DNA from: Gammaproteobacteria bacterium RIFCSPHIGHO2_12_FULL_63_22
GTDB lineage: Bacteria > Pseudomonadota > Gammaproteobacteria > Xanthomonadales > Xanthomonadaceae
Assembly (NCBI GenBank): GCA_001801685.1
Contig: MGYJ01000094.1
Span: 1-64,000 of the forward strand
Reading direction: 5' to 3'
Length of the DNA stretch: 64,000 nucleotides
Shown here: positions 55,086 to 63,004 of the stretch, piece by piece
How the letters are laid out: each line of letters opens with the position of its first letter
How positions within the stretch are numbered: position 1 is the stretch's first letter
Made by a program: the position numbers and the translations under genes
The notes under the pieces: generated by a model
Told to the model about the DNA's origin: nothing
Seen by the model: only the letters and a program-made list of their open reading frames with translations
Database searches by the model: none

Positions 55086-56663
55086 ATGCACGAACCGACC
55101 CTTGACATGCCATCGCGCCCGAATTCTGGCTCCGGACCAGCAAAACCGTCCGCCGAAACCGGCAAGACTGGCGCCGGCTCGGTACTGGTCGCATTCGCGC
55201 CTTTCGCCCTGTGGTCCCCGCACTTCGAAACGGACCTTGAGCTAGTCAAGAACCACGTCGATGCAGGCGGTTCCGCCATCGTACTGTCGTGCAATGGGCA
55301 ACTCTTGACCTGCGAGCCGAATCCCGAGCACAGGCGACTGGCGTGCCTGACCTGCCAGAGCCGCTTCCGTAGTGGAATGCGCTGGCTGAAAGACCCGGCC
55401 ATCCTGCACGAAACGTTCTATGAGCTTACCGAGGACGAAGCGCTGCAAGTGGAGCAGTTGCGGCAAAGGAAGTGGCGAGATCTCGAGGAGGTTCGAAACT
55501 TCAGGCTCAATGGGGCGGATGTCGGACTCGCGGCGGTTAGCTCACTCGTCAGCTGGTGCAGGGAGCCAAGTCCAGATGTAACAGTGTTCGCGCGCGAGAT
55601 CGGAGCTCATGTCGCCTCGGCGGCAATGGTCTATTTTTCCATTGCGCGAAAACTTCCCCGCCTGAACGCTGATCTTATGACTTTGTTCAATGGTCGGCTG
55701 GCAGCCCTGCGTCCAGCGCTTCGCGCGGCACAGCAGCTTGCCGTTACGACTTATGTTCACGAGCGAGCAGGTTATCGTGAGCGGTACGGACTGACCATGG
55801 ATACCTACCCACACGATCTGGCGCCTATCAAACGCGAGATCGAGGAGCTGTATTCACGTGCTGAGCTGAGCACCAAGGAGCGTGATCAGGCGCTCGATTG
55901 GTATCGGGAAAGGCGTGACGGCATTGCGCAAGGCTGGGTTTCTTTCGTCGGCGGACAGCGGCGCGACGAGTTGCCAGTCGGGATCGGCGAGGCACCCGTG
56001 GACGTAGCTATCTTCGTCTCCTCAGAGGATGAATTCGTTGCCATCGAGGAATGGAACAACCCCTTTTACCGAAACCAGAATGATGCAATTCTCCAACTTT
56101 TGTCTGACTTCGAGGACGAGCCCCGCCTGCGATTCTTCTTGCGGCTGCACCCGAACATGGCCGGGCTTGAGAACTCGCAACTACTAGGCGTCCAGGCGCT
56201 GGCTGCTAGGTTTCCGAACCTTGTTGTCATTGGCGCGAGCTCGCGTGTGTCCTCTTACGCGCTCATCGACGCCGTGGACCTGGTAATAAGCTACGGGTCC
56301 ACCATTGGCATAGAAGCTGCATTCGCTGGCAAGCCCTCGGTCCTGATGGGAAGGGCCATGTACGAAGACCTTGGGGCCTGCCTGCGACCGGAATCCCACC
56401 AGGCACTGGTATCGCTGCTGGCTGACCTGGTTGTCGGCCGCCGCCCGGAGCTACCTGCTGGACTGGATGAAGGACTGGTCAAGTTCGGCCACTACAATCG
56501 CGTCGGCGGAAGAGCCTATAGTCACCTGGTGCCCCATGGCCTGTTCGACGCGCGCATGCGGGAAGAAGAGGGCTTGACTGCGATCAAGGCCGGGCGGCTG
56601 CTCCGAACGGCGTTCAAGTTGTCACGTTTCGCACACTCACTACGACGACGGTTTTCTCCGTGA
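55086..56663 (+). CDS. Hypothetical glycan-locus protein upstream of hisH
   Basis: Protein of about 525 aa that I cannot place in a named family. The start could be the ATG at 55086 or at 55107. The first 60 residues are polar, then VLVAFAPFALWSPHFETDLE opens the fold. A cysteine pair occurs in RLACLTCQSRFR. The last third resembles capsule-synthesis or GT-B proteins: FFLRLHPNMAGLENSQLLG and VDLVISYGSTIGIEAAFAGK with GKPSVLMGRAMYEDLG. It precedes hisH by 31 bases and may transfer or process the amidino sugar. Confidence 0.6.
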   Translation: MHEPTLDMPSRPNSGSGPAKPSAETGKTGAGSVLVAFAPFALWSPHFETDLELVKNHVDAGGSAIVLSCNGQLLTCEPNPEHRRLACLTCQSRFRSGMRWLKDPAILHETFYELTEDEALQVEQLRQRKWRDLEEVRNFRLNGADVGLAAVSSLVSWCREPSPDVTVFAREIGAHVASAAMVYFSIARKLPRLNADLMTLFNGRLAALRPALRAAQQLAVTTYVHERAGYRERYGLTMDTYPHDLAPIKREIEELYSRAELSTKERDQALDWYRERRDGIAQGWVSFVGGQRRDELPVGIGEAPVDVAIFVSSEDEFVAIEEWNNPFYRNQNDAILQLLSDFEDEPRLRFFLRLHPNMAGLENSQLLGVQALAARFPNLVVIGASSRVSSYALIDAVDLVISYGSTIGIEAAFAGKPSVLMGRAMYEDLGACLRPESHQALVSLLADLVVGRRPELPAGLDEGLVKFGHYNRVGGRAYSHLVPHGLFDARMREEEGLTAIKAGRLLRTAFKLSRFAHSLRRRFSP

Positions 56664-56694
56664 ACCTATTCTGCAGCCCAGAGGAGATTGCGCT

Positions 56695-57303
56695 GTGATC
56701 TCGATCCTGGATTATGGCATCGGCAATCTGGCATCCGTTCGGAATGCGCTCAAATACCTTGGCTTGCCCAACCAAACAATTTCCAGTCCGGCGCAAGTCA
56801 AGGCCAGCGGTCATCTCTTGCTTCCTGGAGTTGGCGCTTTTGCGGCTGCCATGGACGCGTTGGTGCAAAACGGCCTGGTTGACGCCTTGCGCGAACATGC
56901 AACTGCGAAACAACGCCCGCTGCTCGGCATCTGCCTTGGCATGCAACTTCTGATGGATGAAGGCAGGGAAGCCGGTCGACATGCCGGCCTGGGCCTGATC
57001 AAGGGGATCGTCGAGCCACTTCCGGTCGACGCCGGCCTCGTCATTCCCCATATGGGCTGGAACGACGTGCGTCCGACGCGGCCGTCAAGATTGCGGGAAG
57101 ATCCGGCAGGCACCCATTCCTTCTACTTCGTCCACGGCTATTTCTGCAATGCCTCCGATCCAATGGACGTCACGGCAATGACGGAATACGGCATCGAATT
57201 CCCCTCGATGATAGAACGGGACAATGTATTCGGATGCCAGTTCCATCCAGAGAAGAGCCAGCGCCACGGCCTTTCCATCCTGAGTCAGTTCTTCAAGGTC
57301 TGA
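56695..57303 (+). CDS. HisH-like glutaminase for glycan amidation
   Basis: Class I glutamine amidotransferase of 202 aa that releases ammonia. GTG start at 56695 behind GAGGAGATTG. Motifs: DYGIGNLASVRNALKYLG, LLPGVGAFAAAM, nucleophile GICLGMQLL (Cys80) and GCQFHPEKSQ (His and Glu of the triad). A dedicated histidine-pathway HisH is expected in the his operon elsewhere. Placement with an altered HisF and a PseA/WbpG-type protein shows the glycan type (HisH2). Confidence 0.9.
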   Translation: MISILDYGIGNLASVRNALKYLGLPNQTISSPAQVKASGHLLLPGVGAFAAAMDALVQNGLVDALREHATAKQRPLLGICLGMQLLMDEGREAGRHAGLGLIKGIVEPLPVDAGLVIPHMGWNDVRPTRPSRLREDPAGTHSFYFVHGYFCNASDPMDVTAMTEYGIEFPSMIERDNVFGCQFHPEKSQRHGLSILSQFFKV

Positions 57304-57304
57304 C

Positions 57305-58093
57305 ATGGTCAAGGTCCGGCTGATTCCCGTGTTGTATATCCTCAACGGACTAATCGTCCGAAGCGAGGGATTCCATGTGCACCAGAACATCGGCAACATC
57401 GTCAACCAGGCGCAGCGGTACAACGAATGGGACGTGGATGAACTGATTTATATCGACATCACGCGCCAAGGCAGCTACAACCTGGGTAGGGACGATCATC
57501 GCATCGAGTCGTACTCGAACATGGGCGAGATCATAAGTCGGATTGGCGCAGTGTGCTTCATGCCCCTGACTTTCGGCGGCGGCATCCGTACCGTTGAGGA
57601 TGCCGAGTTCCGCATTCGACTGGGCGCCGACAAGATCACGATGAATACTGCGGCGATCAAGACGCCACAGCTCGTGCAGCAGGTCGCCAACCGTTTCGGC
57701 TCGCAGGCGGTGGTGGCATCCATCGACTATCGGGTTGTTGATGGCGAGGCCGTCGTACACACGGATTTTGGCTGCACCAACAGCGGCGTCTCCGTCTCTG
57801 AGATGGTTCGTCGGTGCATCGATACCGGGGCCGGAGAAATATTGTTGACCTGCATCGACCGCGATGGCATGGCCAGCGGCTACGACCTGCGGACGACGGC
57901 TTCAGTGGTATCCATGTCCAAGGTACCGGTCGTCGCCTGTGGTGGCGCCGGCGACTTCCATGACTTCGTTGAACTGGCTCGCGAAACCGGCGTTTCAGGC
58001 ATTGCCGCTGGCAACATCTTTCACTTCACCGAGCGCAGCTATCCACGTGCCAAGCAACTGCTGGCCAGGGAGGGAATCAATGTCCGGATCTAA
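57305..58093 (+). CDS. HisF-like barrel subunit for glycan amidation
   Basis: TIM-barrel partner of the HisH-like glutaminase (262 aa). It keeps the phosphate-site FGGGIRTVEDAE and DRDGMASGYDLRTT and the second acidic position (ASIDYRV, Asp141). The start of strand 1 reads LIPVLYILNGLIV, with Tyr11 where HisF has its catalytic Asp (CLDV). It should therefore not make imidazole glycerol phosphate. As in Pseudomonas HisF2 it would pass ammonia to the amidotransferase. It follows hisH by one base and overlaps the next gene by 14 bases. Confidence 0.9.
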   Translation: MVKVRLIPVLYILNGLIVRSEGFHVHQNIGNIVNQAQRYNEWDVDELIYIDITRQGSYNLGRDDHRIESYSNMGEIISRIGAVCFMPLTFGGGIRTVEDAEFRIRLGADKITMNTAAIKTPQLVQQVANRFGSQAVVASIDYRVVDGEAVVHTDFGCTNSGVSVSEMVRRCIDTGAGEILLTCIDRDGMASGYDLRTTASVVSMSKVPVVACGGAGDFHDFVELARETGVSGIAAGNIFHFTERSYPRAKQLLAREGINVRI

Positions 58094-59312
58094 CATAAAA
58101 AGCTCGTCACAGCCTGCAGTCCGCTTCTGTGCCAGATGTGTGTATCCAACGAGTTCAGCTGCACCCCTAGCGCTGGACGCGGCCGGACTTTGCACCGGTT
58201 GTCGAGTGGCCGGCCAGCGCGAGACAGTCGACTGGGCTCGCCGGGAAACGATGTTCCGCCGCCTCCTGGATGAATACAGGAGCGTTGACGGCTCGAACTA
58301 CGACTGCATCATTCCCGTAAGCGGCGGCAAGGACAGCTATTACCAGGTGCACCTGGTAAAAGCAATCTGCGGAATGAACCCATTGCTGGTCACCTACCAT
58401 GGCAACAACTACTCCCCTGCCGGCATGCGAAACCTGGTGCGAATGCGGGAGGTATTCGCGGTGGACCATATTTTCTTCACCCCGAGCATCGATGTTCTGA
58501 AGGCGATGAATCGCCTGGGAATGGTGATGATGGGCGACATGAACTGGCACGCCCATGCCGGCATCTTCACCTATCCGATCCGCGAGGCCGTCCAGCACCG
58601 GGTTCCGCTGATGATTTGGGGCGAACATGGTTTCATGGACCTGGGCGGAATGCACTCCTACAACGATTTCGTGGAATTCACCTACAGGTTCCGCCACGAA
58701 CATGCGCTTCGTGGTTACGAGTGGCCTGACTTCCTGGCCGCCGCTGCAGCGCGCGGGGAAACGCTCGAGCGACGCAATCTGATTCCATGGGTGTATCCGA
58801 CAGACGAGGAGGTGGAAGCCGTCGGGGTTCGCGGGGTTTACGTCTCGAACTATTTTCGTTGGGATGCCAACGACCATGGCAACCTGATGGTCGAGAAATA
58901 CGGCTTCGAGCCGACCGACGAGCCGTTCGAGCGAACCTACCGCACCATGTCGAATCTGGATGACATGCACGAGAATGGCATCCACGACTATATGAAATTC
59001 GTCAAGTTCGGCTATGGACGAGCCACCGACCATGTCTGCAAGGACATCCGTGCCGGCATCCTGTCGCGAGCCGAAGGGATCGAACTCGTCCAGCGAATGG
59101 ATCCGATAAAGTCTCGTGACCTGCAGCGCTGGCTGGCGTATGTCGGCTGGACAGAGGCGCGATTCGACGCAGAGGCAGACAGGTTCCGTGACCCAAGGGT
59201 CTGGGCGATCAGGGACAACCAATGGGTGAAGAAGGACATCGATGACGTCTGGCGTGGTTATGGCCCTGTGCACCTGACCTCAACCGATCGGGAGCGCTTC
59301 TTTCACTTCTAA
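58080..59312 (+). CDS. N-acetyl sugar amidotransferase (PseA/WbpG family)
   Basis: ATP-pyrophosphatase-type enzyme that turns an N-acetyl group into an acetamidino group with ammonia from the HisH/HisF pair. The start ATG at 58080 follows GGGAGGGAATCA and overlaps the hisF end. The 410 aa protein has a zinc head (FCARCVYPTSS, LCTGCRVAGQ), the PP-loop IPVSGGKDSYYQVHLVKAIC and MIWGEHGFMDLGG. WbpG needs HisH2 and HisF2, while Campylobacter PseA makes the 7-acetamidino form of pseudaminic acid. Given the pse genes nearby, an acetamidino-Pse product is likely. Confidence 0.88.
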   Translation: MSGSNIKSSSQPAVRFCARCVYPTSSAAPLALDAAGLCTGCRVAGQRETVDWARRETMFRRLLDEYRSVDGSNYDCIIPVSGGKDSYYQVHLVKAICGMNPLLVTYHGNNYSPAGMRNLVRMREVFAVDHIFFTPSIDVLKAMNRLGMVMMGDMNWHAHAGIFTYPIREAVQHRVPLMIWGEHGFMDLGGMHSYNDFVEFTYRFRHEHALRGYEWPDFLAAAAARGETLERRNLIPWVYPTDEEVEAVGVRGVYVSNYFRWDANDHGNLMVEKYGFEPTDEPFERTYRTMSNLDDMHENGIHDYMKFVKFGYGRATDHVCKDIRAGILSRAEGIELVQRMDPIKSRDLQRWLAYVGWTEARFDAEADRFRDPRVWAIRDNQWVKKDIDDVWRGYGPVHLTSTDRERFFHF

Positions 59313-59360
59313 GCCCCATCGACGACACATTCCTCCCGCTTCGAGACAATTGACTGAGTC

Positions 59361-60653
59361 TCAGACAAGACTCTGTCGAAGCTGCTCGGTCGAGGTTTCC
59401 ATGCCGTACTCAGCGCGACGCCGCAGGATGTTCCGCCGATACTGCACAGCGTCTTCCTGGAATTTCCCGTAGTCCTGGATGATCATCACGAGGTTGTTTA
59501 CGAATTCGTCGGTGGATTCCGCCCGCAATCCAATAGGAGAGTCCGGCTTGTTGAATTCGTTGACACATTCGTTCTCCATGTGCAGCACAGGCTTCATGTA
59601 CGATAATGCCTCGAAGATGCTCCCGCTGCAGCTGAGCCTGTATCGCTCGCTTGTGTAAAAGATCATGAAGGCGTCGATGTCACCGGCTTGTGCTTCCATC
59701 TCTTCACGGCTCATCGGCCTGCCCGGCGAGGGCGTCGTGACCTTGTGGAATCCGCTGACGCCCCGGTCATCCATTCCGATTATGCGAATCTCATACGGCA
59801 AATCCGCCGCCGCGCTGACAGACAATCCTTTAAGGACCTGATGCAGCATCGCCGAATCGCCGTAGCCGAAAACGGCGAATTTTGGATGCGGATTCCGAGG
59901 CATGGGCGATGCATCGGCGAAAACGATCGGCATGGCGACGACGCTCATGTTCAACCACTCGACGTCCAGGTACTTTCGGGCATTCACGAGTATGTGCGGG
60001 GACAACGCGATGTACCTGAAATCCGGCGAGTGCCGCCATTCGAGCATCCGCTTCAGCGGGAAAAGACGGAGAACAACCGCCTGCAGTCCCGCCTTCAAGC
60101 TTCCCTGGAGCCTCCTCCAGGCATACCGGACTGCCATCCCTGGGAGTTTCCAGAGGCTTGCATTCCTGATTCGATTTGCGACCGGTACTTGAGGCAACGG
60201 TGGTGTCAGGGAAGGGAGCCTGTCATCGGCGATGTCTTCGAAGTCGCCATGGAGAACGAGCGTAAATGCCATGCGCCGAAGCTGCCGACTCCACTTGAGC
60301 GACTTGAGCAGGAACAGGATGACCGAATTGAAGGAAAGGAAAAATACTCTATCGACCCCCGCAGCGCGGGACTCCCGGCAGACGCGTCCAAGCATTCGTC
60401 GATACCGGAACAGGTCCAGTGGCCGGTAACTTATTCCGAACTGGATCGGTCGGAATTCCAGATTATCGATAGCCTTCTTGTCGTTCTCCAGTATGCGATT
60501 CAGCGCGATGATATGACTCTCGTCGGCATATACTCGAATCGCCTCCGCCGGAAACGCAAGCCGTAATGCGAGCAGGAATCCGCTGTTTACCTTTTCATGG
60601 CTGAAAGCCTTGCAGATTGGCTCGCAGACGACGATCACGGAGAGGGTTCCCAA
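59361..60653 (-). CDS. Probable glycosyltransferase, GT-B-like
   Basis: Protein of up to 430 aa with weak GT-B features: N-terminal SVIVVCEPICKAFSHEKVNS, a stretch of basic residues in the middle, and a C-terminal donor-type region CSGSIFEALSYMKPVLHMEN. The start is uncertain: TTG at 60653 or GTG at 60638, with no strong ribosome site. Codon choice is less GC-rich than in the flanking core genes. It converges with the amidotransferase gene and is downstream of the Pse genes. Confidence 0.6.
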   Translation of the reverse strand: MGTLSVIVVCEPICKAFSHEKVNSGFLLALRLAFPAEAIRVYADESHIIALNRILENDKKAIDNLEFRPIQFGISYRPLDLFRYRRMLGRVCRESRAAGVDRVFFLSFNSVILFLLKSLKWSRQLRRMAFTLVLHGDFEDIADDRLPSLTPPLPQVPVANRIRNASLWKLPGMAVRYAWRRLQGSLKAGLQAVVLRLFPLKRMLEWRHSPDFRYIALSPHILVNARKYLDVEWLNMSVVAMPIVFADASPMPRNPHPKFAVFGYGDSAMLHQVLKGLSVSAAADLPYEIRIIGMDDRGVSGFHKVTTPSPGRPMSREEMEAQAGDIDAFMIFYTSERYRLSCSGSIFEALSYMKPVLHMENECVNEFNKPDSPIGLRAESTDEFVNNLVMIIQDYGKFQEDAVQYRRNILRRRAEYGMETSTEQLRQSLV

Positions 60654-60709
60654 CCAATTACCACAAAATCGTTCGGATTCGTCACGCGACTATTTCCTCC
60701 GGACCGAGG

Positions 60710-61342
60710 TCACTTCTTCTCAGGGGCTTTTTCCATGAGGAACCAACTGATGTCGTCCTGCGGGAAGCTTGGGTCACGTCGATATGCGAAACCATAGTCT
60801 GCCAATCGCAAATCCGGAAACCGATCAAGCATTTCACCGCAAAAATCACGCTTGAACAATCGATCGGAATGACCTCGATAACTGATGCTAACGGGCGTCG
60901 GGTTGTAATACTCGCAAACAAGGACGTAGCGACTGGCTGCGCGATATAGCGCGTCATACACATCAAGGAGTATTTCCGGGTTTATATGGATCAATACACC
61001 CTTGATAAGCACTAGGTCCCAAGTGCGTACAGCAGAGAATTCCAGGATCGATCCGGCGAAAATGTTCTGTTGCGGAATGACCTCTTCCAACCGCACCGCT
61101 GCTTGCGGATTTATTTCAATTGCATGCATATCGAGCTTCGGATAGAGCAACTTCAGAGCGCGCAGATTCATTCCGATGTTTGCACCAAATTCCACGCAAC
61201 TTGAAATACCGTGCGCATTCCGAAGGGCGATCGAAAAAAAGTGCAAATTGGACGCGAGAAGCTCGCTTCCCTGGTTCCGCCCGATGTAGTCGGCACCAAA
61301 CGCGCCCGCCCAGAACTCCTCTTGTTCAGTCTTGAATGCCAT
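60710..61342 (-). CDS. Pseudaminic acid biosynthesis-associated methylase
   Basis: Methyltransferase of 210 aa matching the family that sits in pse operons. Start MAFKTEQEEFWAGAFGADYI at 61342; the TEQE-x-FWAG opening is the family hallmark. SAM site: SSCVEFGANIGMNLRALKLL and HAIEINPQAAVRLEE; then LVLIKGVLIHINPEILLDVY and CEYYNPTPVSISYRGHSDRL. It probably methylates the sugar or its precursor. It follows pseI by 88 bases, and codon use is noticeably AT-richer. Confidence 0.85.
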   Translation of the reverse strand: MAFKTEQEEFWAGAFGADYIGRNQGSELLASNLHFFSIALRNAHGISSCVEFGANIGMNLRALKLLYPKLDMHAIEINPQAAVRLEEVIPQQNIFAGSILEFSAVRTWDLVLIKGVLIHINPEILLDVYDALYRAASRYVLVCEYYNPTPVSISYRGHSDRLFKRDFCGEMLDRFPDLRLADYGFAYRRDPSFPQDDISWFLMEKAPEKK

Positions 61343-61430
61343 TGTCTTCAACGATCCATGGTGCCTTTGGCTCAGGTTACCGCATCTGTCCGATGAACTC
61401 CCCGTGGTGGCAGGGAACGCCGTCCGACTC

Positions 61431-62486
61431 TTACTCGACCATATCCCAGTCCAAGGGCGTAGCAAAGGGCAGAGCTCTCGTGAATGTCATGCCCAGCACC
61501 TGGTCAAGATGCTTGCAGGGAAGGCCAAATCCGGGCCGTACGGATCTCACGTTGTCCGGGCTGACCCTTTCGCCTGCCCGAACCTGCCTCGACACGTAAA
61601 GCGACCGCCTGAACTTCAGGTTCCCCCGCTCACCAGACTTCAGGCCGTAGTCCACCCGCCCCAACGACTGCCAAGCGGTGCGCGACTGCGTGCACAAGTC
61701 GGCGAGCTCCTGCGGCTCGAGCGAGAAACTATCATCCGGCCCACCTCCGCTCCTATCGAGCGTGAAGTGTTTTTCAATGATCGCAGCACCCAGCGCGACG
61801 CTGGCGATGGCAGTAGTGTTGTCCAGAGTGTGATCGGACAGGCCCGTCACCACGTCGAATCTCTGGATCATGTCTGGCAGCGTTCGCAAGTTGTAGTCGC
61901 TGGCAAGGGCAGGATATGAGCTGACGCAATGCAGGACTGCAACTTGCGAGCCTCCTGCGGAGCGGGCCGCCTCAATTGCCTCTCCGATTTCATCGGCGTC
62001 GGCCAGCCCGGTGGAAATGATGACCGGTTTGCCCGTGGCGGCAACGCGTCGAATCAGGGACCAGTCAACGGCCTCGAACGATGCAATCTTGTATGCGGGA
62101 GCATCCAGGCTCTCCAGCAAATCCACGGCTGTGCCGTCGAAGGGAGAGCTGAAGATCGTGATTCCGACCTGTCGCGCATGCGCAAACAATGGCGCATGCC
62201 ACTCCCAGGGCATGTGCGCCTCCTGGTAGAGATCGTATAGGGTCCTGCCCGCCCAGAGCCCGTCGTCAATCCTGAAACCTTCCGCGTCCGAGTGCAGCGT
62301 AATCGTGTCCGGCGTGTAAGTTTGCAGCTTGACGGCGTCCGCGCCAGCGGCCTTTGCGGCTTCGATCAGGCGCATCGCCGTCTCGATGCTCCCGTTATGG
62401 TTCGCCGATATCTCAGCGATTACATACGGCGCGTCATCCGTCGAAATGCGACGGCCTGCGATGTACATTTCCGGTGTCTTTTTCAC
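61431..62486 (-). CDS. pseI: Pseudaminic acid synthase PseI
   Basis: Condenses 2,4-diacetamido-2,4,6-trideoxy-L-altrose with phosphoenolpyruvate to give pseudaminic acid. GTG start at 62486 in the overlap TAGTG with pseH; the upstream frame belongs to pseH. The 351 aa protein begins VKKTPEMYIAGRRIS and has YVIAEISANHNGSIETAMRL, KLQTYTPDTITL, GITIFSSPFDGTAVDLL, and a C-terminal SAF domain (SLYVSRQVRAGERVSPDN). It is closer to PseI than NeuB by length and motif wording, but NeuB-type relatives share the fold. Confidence 0.9.
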   Translation of the reverse strand: MKKTPEMYIAGRRISTDDAPYVIAEISANHNGSIETAMRLIEAAKAAGADAVKLQTYTPDTITLHSDAEGFRIDDGLWAGRTLYDLYQEAHMPWEWHAPLFAHARQVGITIFSSPFDGTAVDLLESLDAPAYKIASFEAVDWSLIRRVAATGKPVIISTGLADADEIGEAIEAARSAGGSQVAVLHCVSSYPALASDYNLRTLPDMIQRFDVVTGLSDHTLDNTTAIASVALGAAIIEKHFTLDRSGGGPDDSFSLEPQELADLCTQSRTAWQSLGRVDYGLKSGERGNLKFRRSLYVSRQVRAGERVSPDNVRSVRPGFGLPCKHLDQVLGMTFTRALPFATPLDWDMVE

Positions 62487-63004
62487 TACTCTCGAGCCTT
62501 CCTGAAGTCTTCTTTCGTCAGCCAGAACTGTACTATTTCTGCCGTCTGGCCATCCCCAAGCGATCGTATGGCGTGCTGGTCGAGTTGGTGGAATCCCAAG
62601 CCGAGATGGAATCTTATCGAAGCTTGATTCGACAAGACCACTTCCCCACATATCCGCTCGATACCGGCGAGGTCAAAAGCATAATGCAGGGCGGTCTCTC
62701 CAAGCAGCCTTCCGGTGCCCTTGGGCGCGCCCGGCGCCGTATAGAAACCCCAGCGTGACGTGCCCGCTGAATCGCACGGGGCCAGGTTCACGAATCCCAC
62801 TGGTACGCCCATCACTTCGAAGATCAACAAGTGACGTCCCGGCTCGGCTTCGGTTTGCTCAAACCACTGCCTATGCTCTTCCACTCCAATCGGGGCTGAG
62901 GAGAACATGTTCATCCGAACGGATTCATCATTTCGCCATGTCAGAACCATTCCGAGATCCTGGCGTGACATCTTGCGCACACGAGTGCCCGGCTGGGGGC
63001 TCAT
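62486..63004 (-). CDS. pseH: UDP-4-amino-4,6-dideoxy-altrose N-acetyltransferase PseH
   Basis: GNAT acetyltransferase adding the N4 acetyl group in pseudaminic acid synthesis. The 172 aa protein has the GNAT marks LTWRNDESVRMNMFSS, EVMGVPVGFVNL, GFYTAPGAPKGTGRLLGETA (acetyl-CoA loop) and LSNQASIRFHLGLGFH. Its ATG overlaps the pseG stop (ATGA) and its stop overlaps the pseI start, so the three genes are translationally linked. Confidence 0.88.
   Translation of the reverse strand: MSPQPGTRVRKMSRQDLGMVLTWRNDESVRMNMFSSAPIGVEEHRQWFEQTEAEPGRHLLIFEVMGVPVGFVNLAPCDSAGTSRWGFYTAPGAPKGTGRLLGETALHYAFDLAGIERICGEVVLSNQASIRFHLGLGFHQLDQHAIRSLGDGQTAEIVQFWLTKEDFRKARE

Noticed and set aside
57305-58093. Histidine biosynthesis hisF (with hisH before it)
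   Set aside because: The first catalytic Asp is Tyr, no other his genes are present, and the next gene is a PseA/WbpG-type amidotransferase, so the pair serves glycan amidation.
61431-62486. N-acetylneuraminate (sialic acid) synthase NeuB
   Set aside because: The adjacent PseH, PseG and Pse-associated methylase and the PseB upstream favour pseudaminic acid synthase, although the NeuB fold is shared.
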